Assembly (NCBI RefSeq): GCF_907164915.1
Contig: NC_061863.1
Span: 4,022,340-4,086,339 of the forward strand
Direction of reading: 5' to 3'
Length of the DNA stretch: 64,000 nt
Source: Impatiens glandulifera
Lineage: Eukaryota > Streptophyta > Magnoliopsida > Ericales > Balsaminaceae
The notes under the pieces were generated by a model, which searched no databases, had not been told where the DNA came from, and saw nothing but the letters and a program-made list of their open reading frames with translations. Numbering within the stretch: the stretch's first letter is position 1; each line of letters opens with the position of its first letter. This document shows positions 13,137 to 23,519 of the stretch, piece by piece. Made by a program: the position numbers and the translations under genes.

Positions 13137-13834
13137 TAAAAACCTCATGTAAAACCCCTCTACCCACTCATGTAAAGACCGCTTGCCTACCATGTAAAGA
13201 CACTTACCAGTTTATGTAAAGACCAAAATGACATGGATTTTCTATTTCCGTTTATTAAATATTAATTCAATTAATTGAAGATGACATGCAGCAACCGAAC
13301 AATTCTTCGCCTCAATTACCGGCTAGATTTTTTTTCCTCTTTTTTTTTTCCCGTTTATTAATAAATGTTAATTTAATTAATTTAAATTGACAATCAGTAA
13401 ACGACCAAATATTCGCTTCAATTTTGTTTTTCGAGTAGACGATTGAAAGCGAAGATTTTTTCTTTTCAAATATTTTTAGCCTGACGTTCATGTAAAACCA
13501 CCTCCCCTCCCATGAGAAGCCAACTTGCCTGTCATGTAAATTCACTTACCCGTGCATTTACATTCCGCGAATAAATCTTCGCTTCTATGAATAGTTTTTA
13601 TTTTCCATTTAATTTTATTATTATTTTTGGAATTTACGATATCGAACGAATATTTATTCGCTTCCATGAATAGTTGATATAATTTCAATTTCCCGCTACA
13701 AGCCGACTCTCCCTCAATTTCATTTTCATAAGCAACTGTTCATATTCTTCTCTCTCTATCTCCCGGCGATAATCCAAACACTGAACGTCGAAACCCTAGA
13801 TATTTCGTTTATACTACAAGGATTTCTTCTGAAC
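13137..13834 (+). repeat. Left subterminal modules and leader of Ulp1-like gene A
   Basis: Two further diverged copies of the TIR block CATGTAAA..CATG(A/T)(G/A)AA..CATGTAAAGA occur at about 13145-13240 and 13488-13560. Each is bordered by GCGAA or TTCGC half-sites; 13567-13582 is a complete GCGAATAAATCTTCGC palindrome. From about 13690 the sequence becomes pyrimidine-rich and probably forms the gene's 5' leader. Confidence 0.7.
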
Positions 13835-16800
13835 ATGTCGGGTAACCAAGGCAACAACATGGAAGTGGATCATCCCATCGACTCCCGAGAGGTCGTCTTG
13901 CAAGTTTGTAGGAGCATAAACGAAAACGAAACTGCACCCACTCCGGCATCCAACGTCAATCCCAGCACTAAACCAGAGAGGTATGTTCATCTTATTGTGT
14001 TTATACTAATTTTACACATGTTTATTCAATTTATTTCGTATAATACTGATTTATGCTATCCCACCAAAATTAATGACTTCGAGGACCTATGAAAGGAAGA
14101 GGAAGAGAAATCCGAAGACGAATACTAAGTCGTCATCGACTGCTGAATCAGTTTCCACAGTTGCTGTCGAAGCTACTGATGTTGCTGCAGGTACTGATGA
14201 GATTTTACCACCACCTTTTCCCCCTAAAAAAAAAACCAAATGTTATTCCTACCTCCACTCCAACAGTCGATGAAGAGTTACCAGAACCACCCCCAGAAAC
14301 CACTAATATTTCTCCGTCTACTACCCCATTCGATGAAGAGTTTCCCCCATCTCCCCAAAAAACCCAAACCCGCAAGAAACGTAAACTGACATTTCTAACC
14401 AGATCATCACCTCATGGCCTCGCTCAACTCATTCCTCAATTGAGCGTAGAACAGAGGGAAGCCGTGAAGGAAATCGGGTTTGGTTCTCTTCTTACAATGG
14501 GCGTCTCCAAGTGCCTGGCTCATTTTTCCAGACACGTAATCCAATGTTTTGACCCGGATAAGAGTTCTCTGGTGTTGGCCAACGGTGATGAGATCCGTAT
14601 CGATGAAGATCTCGTACAGCTCGTGATGAACCTCCCTAGAGGGGCAATGAACGTAGTCGAGTCCGTTGGGTTGGACAAGACTAAGGACCCTGATTATTTT
14701 AATTTCTTGAGGGATTGGAAGACCAGATGGACCGGGGAAGACTCAAAAGCTCCCGAAACACTTTCTATGATCCCCAAGATATTAAGTAACACAAGTGCAG
14801 ACAACGATTTCAAAATAGACTTCGTTGTCTTTGTTGTCTCAAGTTTTTTATGTCCTGTTCAAAATTCACGAGCCAGGTAAACATGTATTCAAACCTATTA
14901 TATATCTAATTGTATTTTTGAATACTGACAAATGTGTTTTTTTCATTTCAGGTTCAAAATTCTCAAATCCTTAATGGAGGTTGATAAAATAAAGGAACTG
15001 AACTGGTGCCACTTTACACTACAACGATTGGTTGACAGTGTAAGAAGTTGGAAAGAAAAAGCAAGTAAAGATAAAAATCCATATTTCGATGGACCTATAA
15101 CCCTTTTATCGGTAAGTATTGTTGCCTCTCTTATATATGATTTATAGATATGTAATATTTTCTAACATGTTTCCCACTCCTTTACTCCAGATTTGCTACC
15201 TAGATGGTGTTTTTGTGGAAGGTGAACGTATCCCCTACGAAAGAAAATTTCCAATTATCTCCTGTTGGGATGACGTCAGCGTGTTAGAGTTTACCAACTT
15301 AGAAGGTCGTGCCGGTGGTTTTGGGCTGGGCAGGGCAAGGGCGCGCCTAGCAGTTAGACAACCCGAGAATCCAGTTGACTCGGTTGAAGTAAAAGAAGAC
15401 GATAATGAGGTATGTGGAAACAATAAATTGACTCCCATTGTTCTTTATTATCCTGTTTTCAAGATTAATGATCTCTGTTTTTCATAATGTACAGATGTTG
15501 ACATCCAAAATCCTGCAAACTTTTAAAGATACAGCCCAACAGCTGAATTACCTATCAGGGGAGTTGGAGAAACGCAACATCGATCCGAAGCCCTTTTTTG
15601 AGGCCGGTTTCCTGAACCTCAGAGAGTCTGAAGGGTTCATGAAACACTTGAAGGTGGTGATCGATGGTCCGGTTCATGTAGGTGTGGAAGATCCTACAAG
15701 GGAGGCACTTGGGGACACTTTACAGTGTGCGGGCTTGAAAGTCAATAGTCCCCGGGTTGATTACACATGTGAGACTGCATTGGAGGACCATGCAGACAAT
15801 CCAACAACACGGGTTGAACAGAATGATTTAGAGGATGCAGTTATGCCCCATCAAGAAAATCGTTCAGATCACGTGGAACCGAATGATCTCGATGATGCAG
15901 TTCTGCACAATGAAGATCAGTCACTCCCTGTTCAAACGAAAGATGTTGAGGATGTAGGTCATGACATTGACGATGAATCACTCCTTGTTGAACAGGAAGT
16001 TGTACAGGCTGCATTTCAGCCCATTCAAGCCAAGTCACCCCCTTTTCAACCGGACGAACCTGAGGATGCAGTTATGCCCCATCAAGAAAATCGTTCGGAT
16101 CACGTGGAACCGAATGATCTCGATGATGCAGTTCTGCACAATGAAGATCAGTCACTCCCTGTTCAACCGAAAGATGTTGAGGATGTAGGTCATGACATTG
16201 ACGATGAATCACTCCTTGTTGAACAGGAAGATGTACAGGCTGCATTTCAGCCCATTCAAGCCAAGTCACCCCCTTTTCAACCGGACGAACCTGAGGATGC
16301 AGTTCTTCCCAACAAAGATGCCTCACCCCGTGTTGAACCAACTGATCATGAGGGCGAAGTCAAGGAACCGGATGAGGTAACCCCAGTGCAGACACCCACT
16401 CTTGAAGACGATGATCAGGGTGAAGGGAAGGAACCGGTTGAGGAACCCAAAGCGCAGCATGTTGAACCAAATGATCAGGGTGAAGGGAAGGAACATGTTG
16501 CGGAACCCAAAGCTCAGTCTGTTGCACCAAATGATCAGGTTAAAGGCAAGGAAAAGGTTGAGGCTTCTAATGCCGTTGAATCTTCTGAAGATGAAGATGA
16601 AGGTGATGGGGGGGGGATGCATCAACATTAGAGAATATCCTAAGAGGAAGATCACGAAAATTCCTGTGCACCTTCGATCCCCCTACATGCAACATGTTGC
16701 AGATATGTTGGACCACAACATAACCAACAAGGAACAGAGATTAGCCGATTTTGTGTTCGATGAAGACCTGCCTCCAATGTAAGTTACCTCTCATGCTTTT

Positions 16801-17811
16801 CGGAATTTCAAATATGAAATTAGTTAGTTATGGTCTTGTAAATGAATGTATTTTGCAGGGACGTTCTGTACGAAGGTGCACCGGGTAATATCACCCGTAA
16901 GCTATTTCAAACAGTGAAAATGGGTCGCGAAATTGCGAGCGAAGTTGTGGACGCTTGGTCCATAATTGTGCACTTCAAATGCCGTAGGTTGCCAAGGCAT
17001 GAACCACGAATAATATGTTTTTCAACAATTTCACATGTAAGTGCTTCTCTTGTTTTGTTCTATGTATCCTTCAATGTTCATGACTTTGAGTCTCCACCCT
17101 TATTTTCCAGGTTAATCTGCAGTATGATAGGACCTTATTTTGTCAATCCCTTGAAAAAGACATGAGAAACTACCATGTCACAAAAGAAGACATCATCTTC
17201 GCTGACCTGGTATGTACATATCCCTCAATTCCAAGTAACGAGACTGCCATAAAATAACAAATGTTTATGTTCTTTTTGCAGATATTCCTACCTGTCGTCA
17301 CTTCTGGACATTTCTTTCTTGTATGTGTGAATATTAAAGACTCCCAAATAAATGTCCTAGACAACTCCGGTCGTCCGCATAGAATGAAAATTTTGGACAA
17401 GTATGTCCAGTTGAGGAATCAAATCGATAGTTTTTCGACTTTCTTGGAAAGGCAAGGCATACAAAGATTTGCAGAAAAGGTTAAGATGTACAAGATAACG
17501 GCCCCAAAGCTGCCTTGGCAAGACCAAACAAACAAGACCGACTGCGGTGTATATTTAATGAGACATATGGAAACATATAGAGGAAAGATGAAGGGTTGGT
17601 CATGTGACATCAACGAAAATAATGTGAGTGTTTTTTATATGTTATTCTATGACATTTAACAATTTTAAATGTTCTTATACTTTCTCTTGTTCTTTTGAAG
17701 GCCGACGAAGCTTTGAGTACATTGAGGATAAAATATTTATACAGAATTCTTATGTCTGAGCACAATGTCAATAGGTTCAAGTTAAAGACTGCAATTAGAT
17801 CAAGATATTAG
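13835..17811 (+). CDS. Ulp1-like (peptidase C48) protease gene, copy A; frame broken at two homopolymers
   Basis: Exons: 13835-13980, 14084 to 14876 (interrupted, see below), 14952-15111, 15191-15409, 15495-16778, 16859-17036, 17111-17209, 17282-17623 and 17701-17811. A conserved N-terminal domain (GFGSLLTMGVSKCLAHF, then the FKILKSL and CYLDG blocks) and an acidic, proline-containing linker precede a C-terminal Ulp1-type fold. The catalytic His (SGHFFLV), Asp (VLDNSG), Gln (LPWQD) and Cys (TDCGVY) are all present. Ulp1 enzymes cleave SUMO-like modifiers; substrates of transposon-borne ones are unknown. The frame changes at an A10 run (14226-14235), which could be bypassed by an intron 14191-14266 that fits both phase and splice consensus. 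It changes again at a G9 run (16608-16616), for which I find no splice solution. Both may be sequencing errors or real damage. A 231-bp unit is duplicated in the linker. Paralogue of copy B. Confidence 0.82.
15834..16297 (+). repeat. 2 x 231-bp in-frame duplication in Ulp1-like gene A
   Basis: A 77-codon acidic unit (EDAVMPHQENRSDHVEPND...) is repeated in direct succession with only a few base changes. The unit length is a multiple of three, so the frame is kept. Confidence 0.9.
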
Positions 17812-19284
17812 AGTTTTGTATGTGTGATACGGAATTATACTTGTACAGTAATTCTTATGTTCACACAGGTCAATTGACCTATTTTTAATGTATGGATGTT
17901 TGATATTGATTTATAACTTATAATGCAATTCAGATCTTAATGTATGGAAGACAGTTCAGATCTTAATGTATGGAGTTATAATGAATTGCTTATAATGTAT
18001 TGATGTTTGATATGTCTTCTTGTACACATATTTGTGAAATCCTAAACGATGTTATTTTCTTAACTGTATCTTTTAATATTCTTAAACGAAGATATATTCT
18101 TAACATGATGAAACTGATAAACTTGCAACCGTAATATTGACATGATGACCACCTCTTGAAACGGAATTATCTTGTTATGTCTTCTTGTGGCCCTCTTCTT
18201 AACTATCAATTTTCAAATTCCTAAACGAAGATATCTTCTTATGTTCCTTTGTGCAATCCTTATTTTGAAAATCAGAGACGAAGATATCTTCTTCAATATA
18301 TGTTTGCAAATTCCTAAACGAAGATATCTTCTTCACTATATATTTTGAAATTCCTAAACGAATATATCTTCTTAATTTATTTTGGGGTACAGTCGATATT
18401 TCGAAACTAGGAGACGAAGATATCTTCTTCAATATATGTTTTCAAATTCCTAGACGAATATATCTTCTTCACTATATATTTTGAAATTCCTAAACGAATA
18501 TATCTTCTTAATTTATTTTGGGGTACAGTCGATATTTCGAAACTAGGAGACGAAGATATCTTCTTCAATATATGTTTTCAAATTCCTAGACGAATATATC
18601 TTCTTCACTATATATTTTGAAATTCCTAAACGAATATATCTTCTTAATTTATTTTGGGGTACAGTCGATATTTCGAAACTAGGAGACGAAGATATCTTCT
18701 TCAATATATGTTTTCAAATTCCTAGACGAATATATCTTCTTCACTATATATTTTGAAATTCCTAAACGAATATATCTTCTTAATTTATTTTGGGGTACAG
18801 TCGATATTTCGAAACTAGGAGACGAAGATATCTTCTTCAATATATGTTTTCAAATTCCTAGACGAATATATCTTCTTCACTATATATTTTGAAATTCCTA
18901 AACGAATATATCTTCTTAATTTATTTTGGGGTACAGTCGATATTTCGAAACTAGGAGACGAAGATATCTTCTTCAATATATGTTTTCAAATTCCTAGACG
19001 AATATATATTCGTATTGACAAGAAATAAAAAATATAATACGAAGATATCTTCACAACATGTAATGCACCTACCGGAGTTATGTATTGATGTGAATTCAAG
19101 AATGAAAACTCATTTATTACTTCAACTACTGATGTATCAACTTCATCACTCTCATACCCTCACTCTCACTCTCACTCTCACACTCCACTCTCACTCTCAC
19201 CTCTCTCTCTGTTTTGACTCTTTCCTTCCCAAATCTCTATCTACCGGTGTCTTTCCTTCATTCCTTTAGCGTAAAACTCATAAG
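17812..19284. other. Spacer between Ulp1-like gene A and the PMD-like gene
   Basis: Holds the 3' flank of gene A, the 136-bp satellite and, at 19146-19212, a (CTCACT)n/CT-rich microsatellite immediately upstream of the PMD-like start. The CT tract probably lies in that gene's 5' leader. Confidence 0.6.
18200..19010. repeat. 136-bp satellite array built from GAAGATATCTTC motifs
   Basis: About five near-identical units of 136 bp; the landmark GGGGTACAGTCG starts at 18384, 18520, 18656, 18792 and 18928. Each unit holds three smaller blocks, each with a CGAAGATATCTTC or CGAATATATCTTC motif (GAAGATATCTTC is a perfect palindrome), so the satellite appears to have grown from a shorter ~45-bp repeat. 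The left flank (18200-18320) shows more diverged blocks. No coding potential. Confidence 0.92.
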
Positions 19285-20451
19285 ATGGATGTAGAGATTG
19301 ACCCAGACATGCTTGTTTTATCGCAGCAACAGCTGGAGCGATACTTAAGTCTGATCAACGATGACCCTGTACCTTTTAGTGTCTATCATGTAGATGAGAT
19401 TCTTCCTCTATTACGAATAAACGTTAACGACGGACTGATGGCCCACATGCAAAGCAGATGGAATACGGACTCTCGTTCTTTTGTTATTGGGGAAATGCAC
19501 ATATGCCCGACGCTAGAGGACTTTGCTTCAATCCTTAGGTGTGGTAGTCTTGCACTCATGATCTTGCCTGTCCATCAAGATCCTCATATGGCCGCCCACA
19601 TTTATGACAGCTTCTATGGATGTACAATGTTTGATGCTCTTTTGTTTACCCTCCAACATGGATTTCTGAATATGACAAACATAGACGAGTACATTTGGCG
19701 TGTCCAGGGAGCTGAGAGGACCATCAACCACACACAAAGCAAACTGATCATGCTTGTGGTTCTGGCTCATTTTTTTTTATGTCCGGCTGCAGGACGCCGA
19801 CCTTCGGAAAGGATCCTGCAGGTAGTTCCTGCACTGATGGGAAACGCCCCAAACCTGGCTAGCCTGGTACTTGCTGAGACATTAATTGGTCTTAACGAAT
19901 TTGTTCCCGAGGAAAACAACTATTCTCGCCGTGGATCACCTTTGGTTCTATACCTCTGGTTGTTAGACAAGTTGCATTGGTTGCCCCGTCCTTCAATTCC
20001 ATACACTTCCTTTGCCAATCTACAAGTGCAAAGGGTCAATGGACTCGTGCCTCCGAATTTTATTTCGGATATTCACCCAATTAGGTTCATTGTTCCGTGG
20101 TATCTGTTTACTGAAATGATGTACGAGATGAGGGGTTCTCCATTCATCATTTTGTTGGGCCTTCAGGGAACTACCTCCTACTGCACAACTGTCATATACA
20201 GACAATTTGGCCTACGGAATCCCCTACCTTCAAATGGACACAATCCTCCGGAGGACTTCATGTTTACTCCTCACCATCTTTACTTTGAGTACGCATCAAT
20301 AATTGAAAATTCTTTGACGGTTTTCATCCCCAACCGATGGATCAATGCTGTGAACGAAGCCATTCAGCTATACATTCCACCCGTCATCGAACATGAGGTC
20401 GTGTCGCTGACAGGACCGATAGACGAGTCATCCTCTCATGAATCAGACTAG
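19285..20451 (+). CDS. Plant mobile domain (PMD)/DUF7745-like transposon protein
   Basis: Single-exon gene of 388 codons starting MDVEIDPDM. The N-terminal third has the hallmark of PMD and DUF7745 proteins: a helical segment, then a Trp-Asn pair with SRSFVIGE and CPTLEDFASIL (about residues 50-80). A central region (LIMLVVLAHFFL...LVLAETLIGLN...YLWLLDKLHW) matches the general layout of the DUF7745/aminotransferase-like PMD families. The tail is acidic and Ser-rich. These domains are abundant in transposons; the domesticated Arabidopsis relatives MAIN and MAIL1 act in gene expression and transposon silencing. No catalytic motif is visible and no function can be assigned. The leader contains a CT-repeat. 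The reading frame is intact, and it lies on the same strand as both Ulp1-like genes. Confidence 0.7.
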   Translation: MDVEIDPDMLVLSQQQLERYLSLINDDPVPFSVYHVDEILPLLRINVNDGLMAHMQSRWNTDSRSFVIGEMHICPTLEDFASILRCGSLALMILPVHQDPHMAAHIYDSFYGCTMFDALLFTLQHGFLNMTNIDEYIWRVQGAERTINHTQSKLIMLVVLAHFFLCPAAGRRPSERILQVVPALMGNAPNLASLVLAETLIGLNEFVPEENNYSRRGSPLVLYLWLLDKLHWLPRPSIPYTSFANLQVQRVNGLVPPNFISDIHPIRFIVPWYLFTEMMYEMRGSPFIILLGLQGTTSYCTTVIYRQFGLRNPLPSNGHNPPEDFMFTPHHLYFEYASIIENSLTVFIPNRWINAVNEAIQLYIPPVIEHEVVSLTGPIDESSSHESD

Positions 20452-21009
20452 AGCTTCATTTGTATTGTTGAACAGTTATATTGTTGGTTAATCTGTGCAG
20501 TACTTATGTAAACGGATTATGGAATGTTTTTGTGTATTCAACAATATTATGAAGTTATGTTTGATTATAGTCTGAAGTTATATTTTACATTATGTAGTTA
20601 GTTTATTCTGGAGTGATATAAATCGACTCATTGTCGTTATGTTTGATTCTTTGATTGCAATTTGGATGTCATGATCAATTCAAAGTATAATGTAAAACAA
20701 CTGATCTGTTCATGTAAACCCCTTAGATTGATCCATCGATTGGTTGTTCGCTTCCTTACACAGTATCTAATCAGTAAATCGAACGGACATTTCTTCGCCC
20801 GTAAAACCCTTGAAAACAAAGATGATGTCGCATCCAATCTTTGAAGTTACATATTATTGTTGACACTTTCATGTCATACTGTAATGAATTTGAAAACGAA
20901 GAATCATTCGCCTGTAAGTTTCTATATTAAACACAACATTGTTACGAAACGAAATACTATTCGCTTGATATTCATATTTGAGGTCGACCACATTGAACGA
21001 AAATGTATT

Positions 21010-21270
21010 GAAATTATATTTCATCATTGAAAAAAGAAGTGTGTTTTCGTATAAAACCCTATAAAGAAATCATTTCATATCTATGGATTACTGTATTAAG
21101 CCTTTCATGACATATCAAATCGGAACAGTGTGCAGTATTGTTGTCACATCACAAAAATTAATAAATATTATATTTTAATAAAGTTGCAAATTATGTTTTT
21201 TTTTCAATTTTTAAACACATGAATTCATCTAATTATATATGAAAAGAAGCGAACATATATTCGTGTTCAG
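21010..21270. repeat. Internal direct repeat, copy 1
   Basis: About 260 bp closely matching 22760-23010. Both share TATAAAACCCTATAAAG, the CAAATCGGAACAGTG block, and an ending ATGAAAAGAAGCGAACATA. A shorter diverged piece of the same family is at 22245-22300. Confidence 0.85.
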
Positions 21271-21334
21271 TGAAAATTGCAAATTATTAGGAACTAATTT
21301 GAAGCGAATAAATCTTTGCTTGAATGAATTCTAA

Positions 21335-21480
21335 GTTGACGTACATGTGAATCACACAACCCCTACATGAGAAGACCCTTTACACCTGATGTAAGTACAC
21401 CAACGCTTGTATGTGAAGACCAAAATGATGAATGAATGTGGGAGGAAAATACACGCCGCGAATAAATCTTCGCTACAAAC
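21335..21480 (+). repeat. Internal TIR-like module 1
   Basis: Diverged copy of the TIR block (ACATGTGAATCAC...CCCTACATGAGAAGACC...TGTATGTGAAGACCAAAATGA) in the orientation of the left TIR. It ends in a complete GCGAATAAATCTTCGC palindrome at 21458-21473, the same 16-mer as at 13567-13582. Confidence 0.7.
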
Positions 21481-21843
21481 AATTTTTCAATTTCTATCCG
21501 TTAATCACATTTAATTTTTATTTATAATCGTTACACATCGAATCGGACCAAAACTTACATTTAAAATTATGGCAATGATATGACTTATGGGCAACGTATA
21601 CTTAGCCAGAAGAGTAGATATGATAATACTTTATTATTTTTAACAAATTCGTTATTTTATTAATGTTTAATGACATTTGCATGAAAATATAAATAACAAA
21701 TAATTATTATAATTCGACGTACAAATTTTCATTACAAGTTTCATAAACATTTCCCCGTTTCATAAACATTTGTACATTTTAACAATATTCATCTGCATCT
21801 CCAGCTTCAAGGCATCTCCATTGAAGCAACCACAGCGGATCTC

Positions 21844-22134
21844 TCACGCATAACTGGGGTCATACACATGTTGAGTTATCTCTTGAGATGTTTTCCATCC
21901 CAGGGAATCTCCCACAGTTGGCGCTTCCCACCAGCAGTGTACACGCATGATCTTCATTTGATCGGTAGTTTCTACTTGAGTTACCAAGCATTCGTGGTAA
22001 CTGAAGATGTTTTCCACCAGTTGATCTTCATTGTACAAGTTTTCCATCACAGAGAATCTCCCAAATGATACATCCCAACAAACTATATGAAAAAAACACA
22101 CACTCTCAACAAAAACGCTCAATAGATATTTCAT
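21844..22134 (-). CDS. Possible small gene in the MULE, function unknown
   Basis: An uninterrupted 96-codon frame on the minus strand, starting ATG at 22132-22134 (MKYLLSVFVESVCFF). A good TATA box (GCTATAAATGTAG) lies about 30 bases upstream of the ATG, an unusually short distance for a translation start. The frame looks compositionally plausible (acidic, Trp-rich towards its end) but resembles no family I know. It could be the remains of a captured exon or chance. Confidence 0.3.
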   Translation of the reverse strand: MKYLLSVFVESVCFFHIVCWDVSFGRFSVMENLYNEDQLVENIFSYHECLVTQVETTDQMKIMRVHCWWEAPTVGDSLGWKTSQEITQHVYDPSYA

Positions 22135-22499
22135 GCTGCCGACGAAGATTGTTCATATAATCCCTACATTTATAGCAAACAGAAAATCTGTTTTCTTCAT
22201 AAAATATTTAGATCTATTGATTTAGAAAAAGTAAATTTCCCGTGATGAAATATCAAATCCGAACAGTGTGTAGTCACTTTGTCACATCATGAAAAAGTAA
22301 TTTCATTCACGAAAAAGTAATAACACTTAATAATATAAAATAAAATAAATAATTCAATATTGTCATTCACATTATATTAGATAAAAAATTATTTCAACAT
22401 TAATAAAAATATTTTCATGAATAATTATAAAATTATATTCAATATAATACTATAATAGTATTGCTATACGAACAGGGAAGAGATCTGAGCTAAACTAAC

Positions 22500-22710
22500 T
22501 CAATAAGCGAAGAAATCTTCGCCACAATTGTTTTCGACCTGTCCCCCGTGTACACCCCCCATACACAACAATGAGAAGCCCACTTGTCTGTCATGGAAAG
22601 ACACTAAACCGTGTATGTGTAGACCAAAATTAAATGTATTTTAAATTTCCCTTTATTTCATATTATATGAAATTATTATAACTGACATTAAGCGAACAAA
22701 TATTCGCTCA
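22500..22710 (+). repeat. Internal TIR-like module 2
   Basis: TIR block copy (GTGTACACCCCCCATAC...ACAATGAGAAGCCC...GTCATGGAAAGACAC...TATGTGTAGACCAAAAT) in left-TIR orientation. It starts with the palindrome GCGAAGAAATCTTCGC (22507-22522) and ends with AGCGAACAAATATTCGCT (22691-22708). Confidence 0.7.
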
Positions 22711-22759
22711 AATGACCTGGCGGATCAGTAGGCAGTCCTTTGTTTTGTCACATCATGCA

Positions 22760-23010
22760 GAAATTATATGTCATCATTGAAAAAGAAGTGTGTTTTTGTA
22801 TAAAACCCTATAAAGAAATCATTTCATATCTATGGATTCAGTAAAAGTATTAAGCCTGTCATGACATGTCAAATCGGAACAGTGTGCATTATTGTTGTCA
22901 CATCACAAAAAGTTAAAAATAGTATATTTTAATAAAGTTGCAAATTATTTTATTTTTCTATTTTTACACACATGAATTCATGTAATTATAGATGAAAAGA
23001 AGCGAACATA
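22760..23010. repeat. Internal direct repeat, copy 2
   Basis: Second copy of the 21010-21270 unit, about 1.75 kb downstream and in the same orientation. Together they bracket the small minus-strand reading frame and two TIR-like modules. Confidence 0.85.
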
Positions 23011-23519
23011 CCATCGAATCAAATGTCATTCCTTTAGATTGGATACGATCTGTTAGATTGGCAGAGCGAAGATTTGTTCGCTTATTCAGCATTGAGAAGC
23101 AAATAGTTGTTCATTTTGTGCGAATTTTTTTTCAAATAATGTGAAACAAGAAAGACATGTACTAAGCGAAGATATATTCGTACATTGCGGAGTTCTGCAC
23201 GAATACATCCTCGTCTATTGTAGTATGTTACTTTTCATAATGCATAATTACCTTTCACACTACAAAAGCGAATATCGCTTCGACTCGTACGAAGTTCATG
23301 AGAAACTCCTTATTCATGTTTGTGAAATCCGATACGGCCTCATGAAAATACATTCACACTAACAGTGCACTTTGCAAAGTAAAACTGTAAAACATCTGAA
23401 GCCCGAATCCGGCCGTAATACACCCAGGTTATTCTACCATCTGACCTAGCGCTTTCGTCTCCGGCATTTCGACTACGAACCCATTTCTATTCCGGTTAGT
23501 ATCTTCGGCTCCAGCGAAA

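Larger units (their letters stand above)
20452..23519. other. Non-coding spacer rich in TIR-like modules and palindromes
   Basis: Contains the PMD-gene 3' flank, a 260-bp direct repeat pair (21010-21270 and 22760-23010), TIR-like modules in left-TIR orientation at 21335-21480 and 22500-22710, one possible small minus-strand gene (21844-22134), and many copies of the GCGAA-N6-TTCGC motif (for example 21458-21473, 22507-22522, 22691-22708, 23065-23082). The last 100 bases are the leader of Ulp1-like gene B. Confidence 0.7.

Noticed and set aside
16402..16782. Basic 126-codon frame overlapping Ulp1-like gene A
   Set aside because: Its first part is a shadow of the acidic linker; only the part after the G9 run is the true frame of gene A.
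18200..19010. CRISPR-like regular array
   Set aside because: Units are contiguous 136-bp tandem repeats without unique spacers, in a plant nuclear context.
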